DNA of 64,000 nt from Nocardia xishanensis NBRC 101358 (GTDB lineage: Bacteria; Actinomycetota; Actinomycetes; Mycobacteriales; Mycobacteriaceae), in assembly GCF_001613365.1 (NCBI RefSeq), contig NZ_BDCF01000007.1, positions 18,339-82,338 of the forward strand, in the 5' to 3' direction. The position numbers and the translations under genes are program-made. How positions within the stretch are numbered: the first letter of the stretch is position 1; every line of letters begins with the position of its first letter. Positions 10,565-17,568 of this stretch are shown here, one piece after another. The notes under the pieces were generated by a model. The model was not told the DNA's origin. It was given only the letters and a program-made list of their open reading frames with translations, and ran no database searches.

Positions 10565-11530
10565 TCAGATCGCGGCGGTGCCCGCGAGTTCGCGCTTCTT
10601 GGCTTCGCGGGCGAGCATGCGGTCGCGCTGCTCTTCGAACTTGTCGACGTCCTTGCTCAGCTTTTCCAGGAAGTTGCCGAGCCGCTCGCGCACTTCCTCG
10701 CCACGGGCGGTGAAATCGTCGCGCTCGAAGATGTTCCACTTCTTCAGCACCGGCTGCACCACCTCTTCGAGATGCTGGCGCAGGTCGTAGATGCCGTGCT
10801 TGGCCATCAGCACGCCGTTGCGGCGGAAGTTGGGCATGCCGGCGCCGGGCATCTGGAAGTTTTCCAGAATCAGCGTGATGGCCTCGATGGCTTGGTCGGG
10901 AGCCAGGTCGAGGGCGGCGCCGCACATGTTGCGGTAGAAGATCATGTGCAGGTTCTCGTCGGCGGCGACGCGCTGCAGCATGCGGTCGGCGATCGGGTCG
11001 TCGCAGACCTTGCCGGTGTTGCGGTGCGAAACGCGGGTGGCGAGTTCCTGGAAGGTCACGTAGGCCACCGAGTGCAGGAAGCCCGCGTCGGCCTCGGTGG
11101 GGGAGGCGAATCCGTTGGTCATGTGGACCATGCGGGCCTCTTCGAGGGCAACGGGATCCACGCCGCGGGTGACCACTAGGTAGTCACGCATGACGATGCC
11201 GTGCCGGTTCTCCTCGGCGGTCCAGCGGCCGACCCAGGTACCCCATGCGCCGTCCTGCGAGAAGTTCTCGGCGATCTCGCGATGGTAGGAGGGGAGGTTG
11301 TCCTCGGTGAGCAGGTTGGTGATCATGGCCGCCTTGGCGACCTCGCTCAGTCGAGACTGCTCAGGGTCCCAATCGATACCCCCGAGTGCGGCGAAGTTGC
11401 GGCCCTCGTCCCACGGGACGTAGTCGTGCGGATGCCATTCCTTTGCCATGGAGAGGTGCCGGTTGACGTTTTGTTCGGCAACCGGCTCCAACTCCGTGAG
11501 CAGCTCGAGTTGAGTCAGATCCCTTGCCAT
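10565..11530 (-). CDS. desA1: Acyl-ACP desaturase DesA1
   Basis: This soluble ferritin-like di-iron desaturase of 321 residues introduces a double bond into long acyl chains bound to ACP, feeding mycolic acid synthesis. The iron ligands sit in TEDNLPSYHREI, WTAEENRHGI and ADENLHMIFY, and RVSHRNTGKVCDDPIADR is typical of DesA1. The ATG at 11530 was chosen because AAGGG lies 8 bp upstream; an ATG 15 bp earlier has no ribosome-binding site. It is transcribed on its own and corresponds to Rv0824c of M. tuberculosis. Confidence 0.93.
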   Translation of the reverse strand: MARDLTQLELLTELEPVAEQNVNRHLSMAKEWHPHDYVPWDEGRNFAALGGIDWDPEQSRLSEVAKAAMITNLLTEDNLPSYHREIAENFSQDGAWGTWVGRWTAEENRHGIVMRDYLVVTRGVDPVALEEARMVHMTNGFASPTEADAGFLHSVAYVTFQELATRVSHRNTGKVCDDPIADRMLQRVAADENLHMIFYRNMCGAALDLAPDQAIEAITLILENFQMPGAGMPNFRRNGVLMAKHGIYDLRQHLEEVVQPVLKKWNIFERDDFTARGEEVRERLGNFLEKLSKDVDKFEEQRDRMLAREAKKRELAGTAAI

Positions 11531-11602
11531 GTAATAGCCCTTCATTGAGTGCGTGCACGCTTGCAGGTCGTCCCCCCGGGTAGACCGTGCTGATGCGGCC
11601 AT

Positions 11603-11621
11603 ACCTTACGGCACCGTAGGT
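11603..11621. promoter_or_regulatory. Palindrome upstream of desA1, possible operator
   Basis: The sequence ACCTTACGGCACCGTAGGT contains TACGG/CCGTA arms two bases apart with ACC/GGT flanks, about 75 bp upstream of the desA1 start. Such symmetry fits a TetR-type fatty-acid regulator, but no consensus was checked. Confidence 0.35.
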
Positions 11622-11883
11622 GTGATGCGAAACGCATACAGCTGGGAATCGGCGCCCGGTGATGCACTTCATACGTCGTCATCGACGCTCGGCGCACCCT
11701 CCGAGTGTAAGCCGCTTCGAGCTTTGCGTCCGGTGACAGAAGGCACGTCCGCTCGCAGCGACTTGTCTATCGGCGCGGGCCCGCCGGTGTTAGCTCGCTC
11801 GGGCCGGAAACCTCGCACGCCGCTCGCCACCGCCCATCGAGCAGCTGGCCGTGCACGCTGCCAGATCCGTCGCCTGCGTCTTT

Positions 11884-12300
11884 GACCAGCGCCTTTCCAG
11901 TCGCATGCCGCCAAGCTGTCCGCTGCCGCCGAACAGGTCCGCCGGGGTGTTGCCGATCGCGCGATGCCCGATGAGAGACTTTCGCTTCCGCTCCGCGCAC
12001 CTCCTTCCAACGCCATCCGCGACGCTCGGGCCGCGCTCGATCAGCGGCCTCTCCGATCGCGGCGCCGCTGTCGTCGGCCGCCGAAACGGTCCGCCGAGGA
12101 TGCTGTCTGTCGCGATGCTGCCCGACAGCAAACTTTGTGCTCCGGAACAAGCGTGTCTGCGCCGCCATCCGACTCCTCGGCCCAAGAACGCCAATGGGAT
12201 CGGGTGGAGGCGGGCAGTCGAACCGCCTTGGCGATCGGGTCCGCAATCGTGCCGATCGGAGTCGGCGCTCGCTGCGGATCGGGCATTTCGCCGCAGGCCA
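11884..12300. repeat. Decayed tandem repeat, ~151-bp period, in a gene-free region
   Basis: The region 11603-12421 has no credible gene. It holds two clear imperfect copies (about 11884-12019 and 12039-12171) and a weaker third (about 12200-12300). Shared blocks are GGTCCGCC and the following GATCGCGCGATG-like block, ACTTTCGCTTCCG/ACTTTGTGCTCCG and GCCATCCG. Read on the minus strand, copy one still has a coding look (GNTPADLFGGSGQLGGM), so this may be the remains of a gene with internal repeats. Similarity was judged by eye. Confidence 0.5.
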
Positions 12301-12421
12301 CCCTGTGGGTCGCTCGGACCGCGATGGCCTCGCCACGCCGAACTCGCGACGATCCCGGCAACGCGAATGCCGCAGCGAATTAGTCGAAAGAACCCATCCG
12401 GCACCGCGGGTACCCCAGAAA

Positions 12422-12460
12422 CGCCGCAGGCGCCCGGAACGGGTCCGGGCGCCTGCGGCG
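12422..12460 (-). terminator. Hairpin terminator after tRNA-Lys
   Basis: A perfect 17-bp stem (12422-12438 with 12444-12460) and 5-nt loop lies 4 bp beyond the 3' end of tRNA-Lys. Confidence 0.75.
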
Positions 12461-12463
12461 GTG

Positions 12464-12536
12464 TGCCCCCAGTAGGGCTCGAACCTACGACCTGCGGATT
12501 AAAAGTCCGTAGCTCTACCAACTGAGCTATAGGGGC
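12464..12536 (-). tRNA. tRNA-Lys (anticodon TTT)
   Basis: The 73-nt cloverleaf is readable on the minus strand: acceptor GCCCCTA with TGGGGGC and discriminator A, D-arm GCTC...GAGC, anticodon loop CTTTTAA, and T-arm GTAGG-TTCGAGC-CCTAC. CCA is not encoded. There is one A-C mismatch at the top of the anticodon stem. It stands alone between two gene-poor stretches of about 850 bp each. Confidence 0.95.
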
Positions 12537-13172
12537 GCGAAGGGCAAGTGTAGTGCGCGGTGTCCGTTTCCCCCAAGCCGGGCGGCGCCGAGTCGCGATG
12601 GGCGAGGTTCGGCGGGTGGCGGATGTGCGCGCGGCGCGGTTCGACGTGGGTGCGCGGGTGGGGTAACAAGGGACGCGGGCGACGTGGTGGTGCCGGTAAA
12701 CAGTTGGCACCCAGCTTTGTTCATTCCTCCGGGAACTGGATATCATCCAATCATGTTGGCTTCCAGGGACTTTGGAATTGCAGAGGGTGGGAGACCGAAG
12801 CTCGGGGGAGCGCGCGGGCGGCGCGGGCGATGGTCGCGTGGAGGGCGGGCTGCCGTCGAGCCTGCCGGCCGGCTCGGGTGAACGGTGCTGGCACGCTGGT
12901 GAATTCGGAAATCCGGCGAGAGGCCGATTCTGATTGCGTGATGTTTGCTGTAACAGATATCCGAACTCGGCGGCTACCTGACTCTTCGGTTTGCCGCGTG
13001 TCGCAACGCGATTCCGGGTACGGTGACGCCTTGGTGAATTCCGGAAGAATCGCCGCCACACCCGGCGAACTGGAATTCGGCTTATCGTTGTTGTGCCCGA
13101 ACGTGTCGCGACCGGTACGGCCGATCGTGGCGAACAAGGAGTCGATGCCGCAGGAGGCTGATCCAAGACGAT
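12537..13172. other. Gene-free stretch beside tRNA-Lys
   Basis: This stretch has open frames on both strands, but none has a ribosome-binding site, coherent codon use or recognisable protein sequence, and the longest minus-strand frame runs through the tRNA. Base composition is less GC-rich than the neighbours from about 12900 on. I see no gene, att duplication or RNA gene here. Confidence 0.6.
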
Positions 13173-13217
13173 GTTTGCCCGGGTGCGCACCCCCTGCGGC
13201 GCACCCGGGCAGGCAAA
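13173..13217. other. Strong inverted repeat in the intergenic region upstream of the TetR gene
   Basis: A perfect 12-bp stem (GCCCGGGTGCGC at 13177-13188 with GCGCACCCGGGC at 13199-13210) is extended by GTTT/AAAC arms after a 4-nt bulge. There is no T-run, so it may be a structured RNA or protein site rather than an intrinsic terminator. Confidence 0.55.
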
Positions 13218-13221
13218 CTAT

Positions 13222-13231
13222 ACCAGCTGGT
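13222..13231. promoter_or_regulatory. Candidate operator 1 for the butyrolactone-receptor-like regulator
   Basis: The perfect palindrome ACCAGCTGGT lies within AT-richer flanks (AAACTAT before, GTGTTT after), a shape resembling the autoregulatory elements bound by gamma-butyrolactone receptors. It is about 160 bp upstream of the regulator gene. Confidence 0.4.
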
Positions 13232-13282
13232 GTGTTTCAGGTTTTTCGCAAGTTTTCGTACCGAAAGTTTGAAACTGGGCGA

Positions 13283-13293
13283 AAACCCGGTTT
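13283..13293. promoter_or_regulatory. Candidate operator 2 for the butyrolactone-receptor-like regulator
   Basis: AAACCCGGTTT is a perfect inverted repeat around one central C, about 95 bp upstream of the regulator. The AAACC/GGTTT arms resemble half-sites of butyrolactone-receptor operators. A third imperfect symmetry, TTTTCG-TAC-CGAAAG, lies at 13253-13267. Confidence 0.4.
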
Positions 13294-13386
13294 GAAGTAT
13301 TGATAAAACTCATAACTTCGCGCCAAGGGTTCGTTCCTATGGGGGGCACCGATTGGCGGCGAGTAGGCTTCGGAGGCGTTTCGAGC

Positions 13387-14052
13387 ATGGCACGGCAGCA
13401 AGAGCGGGCCCGCCGGACACGTGCGGCGATTATCAGGTCCGCCGCCGTTGAGTTCGGGAAGAGCGGCTATGCCGCTGCATCGCTCAACCGCATATTGGAA
13501 GGTTCACGCGCGACCAAGGGGGCGATGTACTTCCATTTCGATTCCAAGGAAGATCTGGCCCGCGCGGTACTGGAAACGGCGATGGAGCGGTACCGGTCCT
13601 CGGCCGAACGCTGGCTCGCCAGAACCGATCTCGGTCCGCTGGACACCCTGCACGGGATGATCGACGAGATGGCGTTGCGGCTCGAGCACGACATCATCGT
13701 GCAGGCCGAGTACCGCTTGATCATCGAGCCGGACTTCTACCGCGACGTGAAATCCGGCGGCGGTCGCATCCTCGGCCGCGCGACCAGGGTGCTCGCCGTG
13801 CGCGCCATCGAACACGGGCAGCTGCGCGCCGACGCCGATCCGGACCGGTTCACCAGGACGCTGGCCGCGGCCCTCGCGGGCCAGCGTTACATGGTCGACC
13901 TCATGGGGGGCGCGGCCGATCTGCGCTCGCGCTTCCAGGAGGCGCTGGAGGTGGTGGTCGACGCGATGGCCACCCCGGAGTGGGGCGCCGCGTTCCGCGT
14001 CGACGGCTGGCGGGCGTCTGCACGGCTGGAAGAGCTCGGTCTGGGCCTCTGA
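13387..14052 (+). CDS. TetR-family regulator, gamma-butyrolactone receptor-like
   Basis: This is a 221-residue regulator. Its helix-turn-helix begins RARRTRAAIIRSAAVEFGKSGY and continues ASLNRILEGSRATKGAMYFHF, with SKEDLARAVLE after it. The combination MARQQERARRTR...TKGAMYFHFDSKEDLA is characteristic of the ArpA/ScbR butyrolactone-receptor branch of TetR proteins. The C-terminal domain should bind a small ligand. The ATG at 13387 has GGAGG 10 bp upstream; an earlier in-frame ATG adds an unconserved 16 residues. No AfsA-type butyrolactone synthase is in the window. Palindromes upstream suggest autoregulation. Confidence 0.75.
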   Translation: MARQQERARRTRAAIIRSAAVEFGKSGYAAASLNRILEGSRATKGAMYFHFDSKEDLARAVLETAMERYRSSAERWLARTDLGPLDTLHGMIDEMALRLEHDIIVQAEYRLIIEPDFYRDVKSGGGRILGRATRVLAVRAIEHGQLRADADPDRFTRTLAAALAGQRYMVDLMGGAADLRSRFQEALEVVVDAMATPEWGAAFRVDGWRASARLEELGLGL

Positions 14053-14146
14053 CCAGCAGATTTGGGAATCACGCCGATACTGTCATAAGCTATGCGAGCT
14101 CCCAACGGACAGCCGTTGAAAGCCGGTCCGGAGGAATCCGGGACGA

Positions 14147-14219
14147 GCCCCCTTCGTCTAGCGGCCTAGGACGCCGCCCTTTCAAGGCGGTAGCGCGGGT
14201 TCGAATCCCGTAGGGGGTA
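14147..14219 (+). tRNA. tRNA-Glu (anticodon TTC)
   Basis: A 73-nt cloverleaf with acceptor GCCCCCT paired to AGGGGGT, discriminator A, anticodon loop CTTTCAA and T-loop TTCGAAT. CCA is not encoded. It is the first of three clustered tRNA genes. Confidence 0.96.
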
Positions 14220-14248
14220 CGGTCTTCGGATCGTTGGAAGCAGAGCAA

Positions 14249-14322
14249 GGCCCTGTGGCGCAGTTGGTTAGCGCGCCGCCCTGTCACGGCGGAGGTCGCG
14301 GGTTCGAGTCCCGTCAGGGTCG
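14249..14322 (+). tRNA. tRNA-Asp (anticodon GTC)
   Basis: A 74-nt cloverleaf with acceptor GGCCCTG paired to CAGGGTC, discriminator G and anticodon loop CTGTCAC. CCA is not encoded. It follows tRNA-Glu after 29 bp. Confidence 0.96.
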
Positions 14323-14379
14323 CAAGTCAGCGCCGGAGCAATCCGGCGCTTCGCGTTGGCATTCGGAACGGGTGCCTGC

Positions 14380-14456
14380 GGCCAGGTAGCTCAGTTGGTA
14401 CGAGCGTCCGCCTGAAAAGCGGAAGGTCGCCGGTTCGATCCCGGCCCTGGCCACCA
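14380..14456 (+). tRNA. tRNA-Phe (anticodon GAA) with encoded CCA
   Basis: Acceptor GGCCAGG pairs with CCTGGCC, the discriminator is A and the anticodon loop is CTGAAAA. The 3' CCA at 14454-14456 is present in the DNA, unlike the other three tRNAs here. The mature body without CCA ends at 14453. Confidence 0.96.
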
Positions 14457-14457
14457 C

Positions 14458-14489
14458 AATCCCCTCGCCGGTCCGGTGGGGGGATTTTT
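14458..14489 (+). terminator. Terminator after the tRNA cluster
   Basis: An imperfect stem (AATCCCC...GGGGGGATT) is followed by a run of five T residues, immediately downstream of tRNA-Phe. Confidence 0.7.
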
Positions 14490-14536
14490 CGTTTCACGCA
14501 TCGCCTGGGATGGCGCATACGGCTACTGGCCGGAGT

Positions 14537-14665
14537 GTGACAGGAGTCTCCTCGGCACCCGTCGTCGTCCGTAATGTCTGGCGCGTGTGGAGCATCGCCG
14601 TCTTGGCCGTCGTCAGCTGTATCGTCATCGCCTTCGGCTTCGGCGTTGGCCTACCGAAGGATTGA
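14537..14665 (+). CDS. Possible small single-pass membrane protein (42 aa)
   Basis: A GTG-started frame of 43 codons ends at TGA 14663-14665. The peptide has a short N-terminus (MTGVSSAPVVVRNVW) and one strongly hydrophobic helix (SIAVLAVVSCIVIAFGFGVG) ending LPKD. Codon third positions are mostly G/C, as in neighbouring genes. The ribosome-binding site is poor, with GGAG only one base from the start, so a leaderless transcript or a later start is possible. I do not recognise the family. Confidence 0.35.
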   Translation: MTGVSSAPVVVRNVWRVWSIAVLAVVSCIVIAFGFGVGLPKD

Positions 14666-14818
14666 GTCCGGGCCACCGGCGGCCGGCTCGCCGGACGTCA
14701 TGAAGGGACCGCCCGGGTGTCTCGTGAAGTTCTGGTGGTCGCCTCCTCGTTCGAGCCCGATCCCCTCCACTCGGCGAAACGCGAACCGGGTGGTCGGGCG
14801 AAATGGGATGCTGGGGGC

Positions 14819-15001
14819 ATGGCTGAACGGTGGTACTACTGCTTGAAGCACCAGCGTGCCGAGAAGGGGCGCCAGTGCTGGTTCCGGGACCGGATCGGCC
14901 CGTATCCGGACCAGGCCACGGCCGAACGCGCGCTGGAAATCGTGCGTGCGCGAAACGCGCGCGAGGACGCGCGCGACCGATCCTGGCGCGAAGGCGACTG
15001 A
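14819..15001 (+). CDS. Small SPOR-domain-like protein (60 aa)
   Basis: This 60-residue protein begins MAERWYYCLKHQRAEKG and continues RIGPYPDQATAERALE, then a charged helix (IVRARNAREDARDRSW). The aromatic start and the GPYP-ATAERALE segment resemble the short SPOR-domain-containing proteins annotated across actinobacteria. A GGGGG stretch 1-5 bp upstream is a poor ribosome-binding site; a frame extends 34 codons upstream, but that part is not protein-like. The function is unknown. It lies between the tRNA cluster and the mannosyltransferase gene. Confidence 0.6.
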   Translation: MAERWYYCLKHQRAEKGRQCWFRDRIGPYPDQATAERALEIVRARNAREDARDRSWREGD

Positions 15002-15253
15002 CACCCCTCCTGCGCGACAACCGATTTCGTTCGCGAAGCCGGGCGAACCCGCCCGTGCCCGCGCCGTCGCCGCAGGTCCGCGACTTGATCTTGGTCCGGG
15101 CCGCGGCGCGCGATGCCCTGCCTCCCGCATGCGGCCGCTCAGGTGTCCATCAGGTCGATCGAGTACGGTTTCTCAGAATCTTCAGTATCCAATGAGTGCT
15201 CGGCGGTCCGGCGTGGGCTGCTGGCTGGACCAGGTGAGCAGGGAGGGCGACCC

Positions 15254-15973
15254 TTGAGGGTTACCGTTGTTGTGCCGACCTACAACGAGCGGGAGAATCT
15301 GCCGGTTGCGGTGGAGCGGCTGACGGCGCTGCCGGTACCCGACCTGCACGTCCTCGTCGTCGACGACAATTCGCCGGACGGCACCGGGGAGGTCGCCGAC
15401 AAACTGGCCGCCGAACTGCCCAACATCGTCGGCGTGCTGCACCGCACCGAGAAGGACGGCCTCGGTCGCGCCTATGTCGCGGGCATCACTCGCGCGCTGG
15501 ACGAGGGCGCCGACGTGGTGATCCAGATGGACGCCGACCTCTCGCACCCGGCCGAGGTGATTCCGGCCATGCTGGAGAAGCTGCGCGACACCGACGCGGG
15601 TGTCGTGCTCGGCTCCCGGTACGTTCCCGGCGGCTCCACCGCCGAGGAGTGGAAGTGGTACCGCAAGGCGCTCTCGGCCTGGGCCAACTTCTACGTGAAC
15701 CTGATCCTGCGCCTCGGCGTGAAGGACGCCACCGCGGGCTTCAAGGCCTGGCAGGCCGACACGTTGCGCGCCATCGACGTGGCCTCGATCCGCAGCAACG
15801 GCTACTCGTTCCAGGTCGAGATGAACTACCGCACGGTCAAGCGGGGCATCTCGATCGCCGAGGTGCCGATCCGGTTCGAGGAGCGCACCAAGGGCGCCTC
15901 GAAGATGAGCCTGAAGGTGCAGCTGGAATCGGCGCTGATGCCGTGGAAGCTGCTGTTCGGCCGCTCGGTCTGA
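15254..15973 (+). CDS. ppm1: Polyprenol monophosphomannose synthase (Ppm1 catalytic domain)
   Basis: This 239-residue GT2 glycosyltransferase transfers mannose from GDP-mannose to polyprenyl phosphate, supplying the mannose donor for lipomannan, lipoarabinomannan and protein mannosylation. It has VVPTYNERENLP, LVVDDNSPDGTGEVAD, the metal-binding DXD in VIQMDADLSHP, and EVPIRFEERTKGASKMS. A TTG start at 15254 follows GGGAGGG by about 6 bp. No transmembrane or Lnt acyltransferase domain is attached, unlike M. tuberculosis Ppm1, so only the catalytic half is encoded here. Confidence 0.92.
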   Translation: MRVTVVVPTYNERENLPVAVERLTALPVPDLHVLVVDDNSPDGTGEVADKLAAELPNIVGVLHRTEKDGLGRAYVAGITRALDEGADVVIQMDADLSHPAEVIPAMLEKLRDTDAGVVLGSRYVPGGSTAEEWKWYRKALSAWANFYVNLILRLGVKDATAGFKAWQADTLRAIDVASIRSNGYSFQVEMNYRTVKRGISIAEVPIRFEERTKGASKMSLKVQLESALMPWKLLFGRSV

Positions 15974-15991
15974 CCACACGACTCGAATAGA

Positions 15992-16031
15992 CGTCAGGGC
16001 CCCGCATCCGGACGGACGCGGGGCTCTGACG
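15992..16031. terminator. Bidirectional terminator between ppm1 and HAD-plsC
   Basis: A 14-bp stem (15992-16005 with 16018-16031, one G-T wobble) with a 12-nt loop sits between two convergent genes. Confidence 0.75.
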
Positions 16032-16044
16032 CGTTCGGGGGAAG

Positions 16045-17568
16045 TCAGCGCGTGGCTTCGGATGGCACGTCGTCCGGCCAGTTCAGCAGCGTCTCGAGAT
16101 ACAGCTGCCGCACCGACTCGACCTGCTCGTTCATCGCCTCGGTGTCCCAGTCGCGTACGTCGATGGGGGCGAGAACCGCGACGTCCACCGTGCCGCGGCG
16201 CGCGATCATCGAATTGCGCCAGGAAATTTCGCCCGCGTTGCGGATCACCACCGGGATAACCGGTACGCCCGCCTGGTGGGCGATGTGGAAGGCGCCCTTC
16301 TTGAACGGCCCGACTTCCGGCGTGTACGAACGGGTTCCCTCGGGCGAGACGGCGATCGACAGCCCGCCGCGCAGCGTCTCGACCACGGGAGCCAAAGCCG
16401 CCTTGGCGCGGCTGGTGTCGGAACGGTCGATGAAGGTCACGCCGACGAAGCGCATCAGCGGGCCGAAGAGCGGGTTGCGGGTCAGCTCCTTCTTGCCGAT
16501 GCCGGTGACCCCGCCGCCGAGCACCTTCGGCACGATGATCACGTCGAACTGGCTCTGATGGTTGAAGAGGAACACGGCGGGGCGTGGTGTCCGCGCGTGC
16601 TCCGCGCCGGTGACCCGGATGCGCACGCCGATCGCCCGCAGCGTCGCGCCGGTGCCGTAGGCGAGCACTGCGTCGGCCATCTTCCTGCGCTGCCCGGTGT
16701 ACGCCTTGGCCAGCACACCGAACAGCGCGCCGCCGATCAACGCGGCGAAACCGGTGATCGTGCGCAGGTAGTCCAGTGGCCTCGGCGCTTGGCGGGGCCG
16801 GAAGGCCAGCGACGGCCAAGCGTTGCCGGTCGCCATCGCGGCGAGTTTGCGTTCGGGGTTCACCGCGACGGGATGGCCGACCAGCGCGAGCAGCGGCGCG
16901 TCGGCGACCCCGTCCGAGTAGGCGTAGCTGCGGCTCAGATCGATGCCGTTGGCCATTGCGAACGAGCGCACCGCGTCGGCTTTGCCGTGCCGCCACAGCG
17001 TTCTGCCCTCGGCGTAGCCGGTGAGCACGCCGTCGCTGGTGGCCATCTCGGTGCAGAGCACGTGCGCGACGCCGAGCGCCGCGGCGGCGGGCGCCACCTG
17101 GAACCGCGTCAGCGAACTGGTCAGCACCACGGTGTGCCCGGCCGCCTCGTGCGTCCGGATCAGTTGCCACGCCTCGGGAAACAGGTGGCCGTAGATGGCC
17201 TTGCGGAACAGTCGCTCGCCGAGTTCGTCGAGTTCGTCCTCGGTCCGTCCGGCCAGCGCGTGCGAGGCATTCTGGAGGAAGCGGCTGTACTCGCCGTCGG
17301 TGAGCCCGTTACGGATGCTGCCGAGCAGCGTCGCGGAAAGTCCTCCTGAGCCGCGGCCACGCCGCGCCATGGGAGAGAGCGCCCTGCGGTACAGCGGCGG
17401 CCGGGCGAAACCGTCGACGACCGCGCCGCCGAAGTCGAAGACCGCGGCGATCTGCGGACCCTGCGGCCCGGATCGAATGGCGGACAGCAGCGACGGTAGA
17501 TCGGCGGGCGAATCGGTATGTCCGCCTTCGATATCGGCGGACTTGCGCGGTGCGGCGGCCTGGCTCAT
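16045..17568 (-). CDS. plsC: HAD-PlsC fusion: 1-acylglycerol-3-phosphate acyltransferase with altered HAD domain
   Basis: This protein of 507 residues has an N-terminal HAD-IB-like domain (about 38-255) and a C-terminal PlsC acyltransferase (about 290-490), as in mycobacterial Rv2483c. The acyltransferase should make phosphatidic acid from lysophosphatidic acid at the membrane: HX4D is NHQSQFD and block III is SPEGTRS. HAD motif I reads AAVFDFGGAVVDG, whereas the active form is DxD(G/K)T; the second aspartate is glycine and the Thr is Ala. Later HAD motifs (LTSSLTRF, YSDGVADAPLL) are also weak. The phosphatase is therefore probably inactive. Its start overlaps the plsB stop (ATGA). Confidence 0.9.
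   Translation of the reverse strand: MSQAAAPRKSADIEGGHTDSPADLPSLLSAIRSGPQGPQIAAVFDFGGAVVDGFARPPLYRRALSPMARRGRGSGGLSATLLGSIRNGLTDGEYSRFLQNASHALAGRTEDELDELGERLFRKAIYGHLFPEAWQLIRTHEAAGHTVVLTSSLTRFQVAPAAAALGVAHVLCTEMATSDGVLTGYAEGRTLWRHGKADAVRSFAMANGIDLSRSYAYSDGVADAPLLALVGHPVAVNPERKLAAMATGNAWPSLAFRPRQAPRPLDYLRTITGFAALIGGALFGVLAKAYTGQRRKMADAVLAYGTGATLRAIGVRIRVTGAEHARTPRPAVFLFNHQSQFDVIIVPKVLGGGVTGIGKKELTRNPLFGPLMRFVGVTFIDRSDTSRAKAALAPVVETLRGGLSIAVSPEGTRSYTPEVGPFKKGAFHIAHQAGVPVIPVVIRNAGEISWRNSMIARRGTVDVAVLAPIDVRDWDTEAMNEQVESVRQLYLETLLNWPDDVPSEATR

Noticed and set aside
12464..12536. tRNA-Lys as the attachment site of an integrated element
   Set aside because: No integrase gene, no repeat of the tRNA 3' end and no mobile-element genes were found on either side.
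11790..13190. Minus-strand open frame of 466 codons
   Set aside because: It runs straight through tRNA-Lys, has no ribosome-binding site, and shows no protein-like sequence. Long frames arise by chance at this GC content.
12560..13303. Possible gene between tRNA-Lys and the TetR gene
   Set aside because: No ribosome-binding site, poor codon pattern and no recognisable protein motif; the stretch also contains strong hairpin and operator-like sites.
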